Positions 44,857-48,872 of a stretch of DNA of 48,872 nt are shown in pieces. Under the pieces are notes generated by a model. It did no database searches and was not told the origin of the DNA. It saw nothing but the letters and a program-made list of their open reading frames with translations. This stretch comes from JACCZZ01 sp044227805 (lineage in GTDB: Bacteria > Bacteroidota > Bacteroidia > Chitinophagales > UBA10324): assembly GCA_044227805.1 (NCBI GenBank), contig JBGAWA010000014.1, positions 1-48,872 on the forward strand, read 5' to 3'. Both the position numbers and the translations under genes were made by a program. How positions within the stretch are numbered: position 1 is the first letter of the stretch; each line of letters begins with the position of its first letter.

Positions 44857-46737
44857 TCAGGCAATAATCTCAAACTGAAGTTCATTTAATCTCTTGTACA
44901 ATCCACTTTCTGAATTCATCAGTGTTTCATGCGTGCCAGTTTCCACCACCAGGCCTTTATCAATCACCACAATTTTATCTGCATTTCGGATGGTCGACAA
45001 CCGATGCGCAATTACGAACGATGTCCTGTTTCTCATCAGGTTCTCCAATGCTTCCTGGACAAATTGTTCGCTTTCGCTATCCAGTGAACTGGTCGCTTCA
45101 TCCAAAATCAAAATAGCCGGATTTTTTAATATGGCGCGGGCTATGGCAATACGCTGGCGCTGACCGCCAGAAAGTTTGATTCCGCGCTCGCCGACAACTG
45201 TAGCATATCGCTTCCGGAAAACGACGGATGAACTCATCGGCATTTGCTTTTTTTGCAGCGTTGAAAATTTCAGCATCTGTTGCATCAAACTTCCCATAAG
45301 CAATATTTTCACGGATACTTCCGCCAAAAAGGACAACATCCTGCGGTACAAAAGCCATTTGCTTTCTCAACTGACTCAGCGGAAAGTCTTTCGCCTGCCT
45401 GCCATCAAATCGTATTGCCCCTGAGTCCATCCCTCATAAAAACGAAGCAACAACAAAGCAATCGTGCTTTTACCCGCTCCACTTGGACCTACTAATGCGA
45501 TTTGTTCACCCGGGTTGGCTTGTAGGGAAATATCTTTCAATACAGCGACATCCTTCCTTGAAGGATAGCTGAAGGCAACCTGGTCAAAACTCACTTGTCC
45601 CTGTAACCTGTAATCGGCGTGAACCGGATAGTTGTCCAGTTCAACGGCCTCTCCTTCGGAGCGGAGTATTTCCCGCACACTTTGCGTGGCACCTAATGTT
45701 TTCTGTAACTGGCTGAACATGTCGGCAAAACCTGCAAAAGTGCCTCCGACAAATACAGAAAAAATCACAAACATGGTGAGTAATCCTGTGGTCAGCTCGC
45801 CTGTTTGTATCATCTTGGCTCCTACCCACATCACGAACGCGATAGTACCAAAAACACTAAAGATCATAAAGGAGATAAATGCGCCTTTAAACCTCGCATT
45901 GCGGATGGCAGTTTCCACCACTGAAAAAACGCTTTTTGTGTACCTCGAAATTTCAAAGAATTCACTTGTAAATGATTTCACAATAGAAATTCCCTGGAAA
46001 GTCTCCTGCACAATCGTTCCACTCTCCGCTAACTGATCCTGTGCTTTCTTTGCCATGTTCCGGATACGAATCCCAAAAAACACAGCCAATACAGCGATTA
46101 CCGGAACCACTGCGAGCATCACCAAGGCAAGTTTGGCGCTGATCCAGAATATAAAAGCCAATCCGATAATGAGCGTAAATATTCCCCGCAGAAATTCTGC
46201 CAGCGTAAACGACAGCGCATCCTGTATTTGAGACAGGTCAGATGAAATTCTGCTGCTCAGTTCCCCTACTCTTTTTTCCGTGAAAAAGGTCATTGGCATG
46301 CTGAGCAATTTCTTATACACATCTCTTCTCATATCTGCCAGCGATTTTTCTCCCACTTCTGTCAGCAGGTAGACTCTCATAAATGAGAAAAGCATCTGAA
46401 TCGTGAGTTGCGAAAAAATAAGAAGGATGATCGTGTTCAGGCTCCAGTTAATATTTTTAATACTCATGTTGAAGTTGCCGCTAATCTCCGGGCTTCCAGT
46501 TGCAAGCGCTTGTGAAGCGCCTGGCGCCGCGGCATCAATCATTTTACCGATCAGGAAAGGGAAAATACTGGTTGAAAAAGCGGATAATGCGATACATACC
46601 AATCCAAGTGTGAACTTCCACCTATAGGGCCTCAGATAGCTGAATAGTAACAATGCTTCCTGCAATGTCTCTTTGTTAATCCTGGCTTTTAGATTTGTCT
46701 CTTCCAATTTGCCGTTGTGATTATTTGATTCAGCCAA
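44857..46737 (-). pseudogene. MsbA-type ABC exporter (fused permease-ATPase) with two frameshifts
   Basis: The start ATG at 46737 opens a 453-codon frame with six membrane segments (about residues 40-330) and the Walker A 'GPSGAGKST'. Near 45430 the frame shifts: 'LLLLRFYEG' continues as 'MDSGAIRFDGRQ' in another frame through the Q-loop 'MAFVPQDVVLFGGSIRENIAYG'. Near 45210 it shifts again after 'FIRRFPEA' into 'YATVVGERGIKLSGGQRQRIAIARAI' (signature), 'AILILDEATSSLD' (Walker B) and 'VIAHRLSTIRNADKI' (H-loop), ending at 44857. Joined, it is about 625 residues, normal for a homodimeric exporter of lipids, peptides or drugs. All catalytic motifs are intact, so two single-base errors are the simplest explanation. 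Confidence 0.85.
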
Positions 46738-46963
46738 TGGTTATGATTTTGTGTTGGAATTTACAAAGTTTATAGGGCGAATAATACGCTGTTTCAATGG
46801 GACCCGTTGTCGCTTTGAACTGCAAAATGTGGGATGAAATTGATGAGCAGACAATGCGTTTTCCCTCGATTCTTACATTTGGAATGTCCATTCAGAAAGC
46901 AAGATCAGTGAAAGGTTAAACCCGTTCGTGATTTGAACTTATTAGCCGGATCTACAGGGCACA

Positions 46964-47000
46964 ATAAAAAATCCCTTTCCTACAACTTAAGAAAGGGATT
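46964..47000 (-). terminator. Rho-independent terminator of rpoD
   Basis: On the minus strand AATCCCTTTC pairs with GAAAGGGATT (10 bp, perfect) around an 11-base loop, followed by a T-run (TTTTTT). It lies 25 nt after the rpoD stop. Confidence 0.88.
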
Positions 47001-47024
47001 AATTTAGTTATGAACGTCTTGCTG

Positions 47025-47888
47025 TTATCCTAGGTAGGTTCTCAGTGTACGCGCGGATTTTAACTTCCGCAATCTGCGAATGGCCTTTTCCTTAATCTGG
47101 CGTACACGTTCACGGGTAAGGCCAAACCGTTGTCCAATTTCATCAAGATTCATCGGTACTTCTCCGTTAACACCAAAAAAACAGCTCACAATATCGGCAT
47201 CTCTTTTATTCATGCTGGAAAGCACGCGGTGGATATCTTTCTTAAGCGATTCTTTCGCAAGATCTTCATCAACCGGCTTTGAATCAGAATCCTGATAAAA
47301 CTCGATCATCGTTCCTTCTTCATTTTCTTTGATGGGAGCATCCATCGAGAGATGTTTGCCGGCACCTTTCATCATTTCCGTAATCTCCTTCGCTGTCACA
47401 TTCATGATATCAGCCAATTCATCGTGGCTGGGTTCTCTTTCATGCTGCTGTTCAAAGTGAATCATGATTTTATTCAATTTGCTAAGCGAGCCGACTTTAT
47501 TCAGTGGCAAACGGACCATTCTCGACTGTTCTACTAAGGCCTGAAGAATTGACTGGCGAATCCACCAACCAGCATAAGAAATAAACTTAAATCCTTTTGA
47601 TTCATCAAATCGTTGCGCTGCTTTAATGAGACCAATATTACCTTCATTGATAAGGTCGCTCAGTGACAAGCCCTGATGCTGATATTGTTTTGCAACAGAC
47701 ACCACAAAACGAAGATTTGCTTTGGTCATTTTCTCTAACGCTTCCTGATCTCCTGTCCTGATTTTACGTGCCAGTGAAACCTCTTCTTCCGGTGTAATGA
47801 GGCTCATTTTGCCGATTTCCTGAAGGTATTTCTCCAGCGAATCGTTATCGCGTGCCGTAATTTGTTGGGTAATTTTTAATTGTCTCAT
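47025..47888 (-). CDS. rpoD: Primary sigma factor RpoD/SigA (Bacteroidota type)
   Basis: The 287-residue protein is the short Bacteroidota housekeeping sigma that lacks region 1.1. Region 1.2 is 'DSLEKYLQEIGKMSLITPEEE'. Region 2 is 'LRFVVSVAKQYQHQGLSLSDLINEGNIGLIKAAQRFDESKGFKFISYAGWWIRQSI'. Region 3 is 'SRMVRLPLNKVGSL' onward, and region 4 is 'MNLDEIGQRFGLTRERVRQIKEKAIRRLRKL'. This sigma reads the TTTG/TANNTTTG promoters noted elsewhere in the window. It has its own terminator and a -7 box (TAGCTTTG) about 75 nt upstream. Confidence 0.97.
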   Translation of the reverse strand: MRQLKITQQITARDNDSLEKYLQEIGKMSLITPEEEVSLARKIRTGDQEALEKMTKANLRFVVSVAKQYQHQGLSLSDLINEGNIGLIKAAQRFDESKGFKFISYAGWWIRQSILQALVEQSRMVRLPLNKVGSLSKLNKIMIHFEQQHEREPSHDELADIMNVTAKEITEMMKGAGKHLSMDAPIKENEEGTMIEFYQDSDSKPVDEDLAKESLKKDIHRVLSSMNKRDADIVSCFFGVNGEVPMNLDEIGQRFGLTRERVRQIKEKAIRRLRKLKSARTLRTYLG

Positions 47889-47964
47889 GGACTATTGATT
47901 TTTCAACATTAAGAAATACGCCAAAAAATGCCTTTTAGTTCTTGTAATGCGGACTAATAAATAA

Positions 47965-47972
47965 CAAAGCTA
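47965..47972 (-). promoter_or_regulatory. -7 box upstream of rpoD
   Basis: TAGCTTTG matches the consensus on the minus strand, predicting a leader of about 70 nt. No exact -33 TTTG was seen 19-20 nt upstream. Confidence 0.4.
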
Positions 47973-48122
47973 CTGGCAGAGCAAAAATTCAGCCATAGCC
48001 ATAGTTTATGGTGCCATGCAGCTTTTACTTTGTAATGACAAATGAATCTTACTGGTTTTCAAGTGATGAAGTTAGCAGACAATTTTGCCTTACAATATGT
48101 TGCAGAAAAGGCTGCGTGTTGA

Positions 48123-48156
48123 CAAAAAAAAGGAACCAGCTGTGCCGGTTCCTTTT
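48123..48156 (-). terminator. Rho-independent terminator of pnp
   Basis: AAAAGGAACC pairs with GGTTCCTTTT across a nine-base loop, followed on the minus strand by eight T. It lies 46 nt after the pnp stop. Confidence 0.85.
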
Positions 48157-48202
48157 ACTTATAAATAATTTTAATACAGAAGATGCTGAAAGCCTATTGC
48201 TT

Positions 48203-48872
48203 CTAAGCTTGTTTCTCCATTAAAGCCTTACTTGAAAGTTTGAATTTACCTGTCTTTTTATCAACATCCAGCAGTTTAACTTTGATGACATCACCAACAT
48301 TCATCACTCCTTCCAACGTCTCTAGACGTTTGTGAGAGACTTCAGAAATGTGGAGCAACCCTTCTTTTCCCGGCAAGAATTCAACAAAAGCACCATAAGG
48401 CATAATAGACTTAACCTTAGCATCATAAATTTCGCCTGGCTGGGGAATGGCGATAATGCCTCTTATTTTCATAAGGGCTTTGTCAATAGATTCCTTATTT
48501 GAAGAAGCTATCAAAACTTCTCCCTGATCTCCTATTTCAGAAATATTGATGGTCGTTCCAGTTTCGCGCTGCATTTCCTGAATCACTTTGCCACCTGGCC
48601 CTATAACAGCACCAATAAATTCGCGCGGTATCATGATTTTTATGATTCTTGGCGCATGTGGTTTATAATCTTCTCTCGGTTGAGGAATGGCTTCATTCAG
48701 GATACTGAGGATATGAAGTCTTCCCTGTCTGGCTTGTTCCAGGGCTTTAAACATCGTTTCAAAACTTAAACCTTGCACCTTGATATCCATCTGGCAGCCG
48801 CAAATACCCTTTGCTGTTCCGGTAACTTTAAAATCCATATCACCGAGATGATCTTCATCACCAAGAATATCG
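48203..48872 (-). CDS. pnp: Polyribonucleotide nucleotidyltransferase, 3' part only
   Basis: PNPase degrades RNA 3' to 5' by phosphorolysis. About 223 C-terminal residues are visible; the gene runs off the window. They contain the end of the second RNase PH core ('DILGDEDHLGDMDFKVTGT', 'GLSFETMFKALEQARQGRLHIL'), the KH domain ('IPREFIGAVIGPGGKVIQEMQRETGTTINI') and the S1 domain ('YDAKVKSIMPYGAFVEFLPGKEGLLHISEVSHKRL'). The protein ends soon after S1 with 'KFKLSSKALMEKQA'. It has its own terminator and precedes rpoD on the same strand by 314 bp. Confidence 0.96.
   Translation of the reverse strand, partial: DILGDEDHLGDMDFKVTGTAKGICGCQMDIKVQGLSFETMFKALEQARQGRLHILSILNEAIPQPREDYKPHAPRIIKIMIPREFIGAVIGPGGKVIQEMQRETGTTINISEIGDQGEVLIASSNKESIDKALMKIRGIIAIPQPGEIYDAKVKSIMPYGAFVEFLPGKEGLLHISEVSHKRLETLEGVMNVGDVIKVKLLDVDKKTGKFKLSSKALMEKQA

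Noticed and set aside
1..48872. Mobile element, prophage, integron or CRISPR array
   Set aside because: No transposase, integrase or recombinase gene, no repeat-spacer pattern and no flanking inverted repeats were seen.

Overview
This window is chromosomal DNA from a member of the Bacteroidota, probably a gliding or surface-colonising lineage near Chitinophagales/Saprospirales (inference; no marker phylogeny was run). The evidence is: several proteins with type IX secretion (T9SS) sorting tails (type A 'SPNPNDG' and type B/CHU_C 'FTPNGDGIND'), a porQ gene beside cmk, a 287-residue primary sigma factor of the short Bacteroidota type, and repeated TANNTTTG -7 boxes. No phage, transposon, rRNA or CRISPR signal was seen. 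One tRNA (Val, anticodon TAC) is present.

Layout. 1-1000: the N-terminus of a secreted Asp-box propeller protein with a small exported partner upstream. 1.1-3.8 kb: porQ-cmk-ispH. 4-6.6 kb: folC and a two-DTG aspartyl protease with a PDZ domain. 6.9-10.4 kb: a giant T9SS cargo whose N-terminus carries the same domain as the small exported partner at 0.5-0.95 kb. 10.5-20 kb: mostly housekeeping and envelope genes (GNAT, LysM/RlpA-like, NfeD, kdsB, AsmA-like plus a histidine kinase, pirin, msrA). 20.2-25.2 kb: two further T9SS cargos (LTD-CotH and a Gly-rich CHU_C protein). 25.2-29.05 kb: a five-gene minus-strand operon containing a di-haem MauG/MbnH-like peroxidase, an MbnP-family protein, a lipoprotein, an outer-membrane barrel and a small Cys-rich membrane-anchored protein; it reads as a copper or metal-handling system. 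29.1-30.7 kb: a GH3-type acyl-amido synthetase. 31.2-33.6 kb: GH31. 33.6-37.6 kb: a four-gene type III PKS cluster (PKS, methyltransferase, FAD oxidoreductase, UbiA prenyltransferase), the best candidate for an uncharacterised natural product pathway. 37.9-41.5 kb: msrB, then a second metal locus (broken Cys-rich small gene, TonB receptor, HMA protein). 41.6-46.7 kb: broken pgi, a lipoprotein resembling a clan A glycosidase, and a frameshifted ABC exporter. 47-48.9 kb: rpoD and the 3' part of pnp.

Two themes run through the window. First, the proposed functional modules: T9SS with several cargos; two separate metal loci whose small Cys-rich proteins look related in style; and a PKS/prenyltransferase cluster. 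Second, sequence integrity: three genes carry a single in-frame stop (TAG, TAG, TGA) in otherwise intact frames, and the 41.1-45.4 kb stretch carries many indels in unrelated genes while codon-level identity is preserved. Together with a 15-N gap inside the PKS gene, this looks more like draft-assembly error than gene decay, but the sequence alone cannot settle it.
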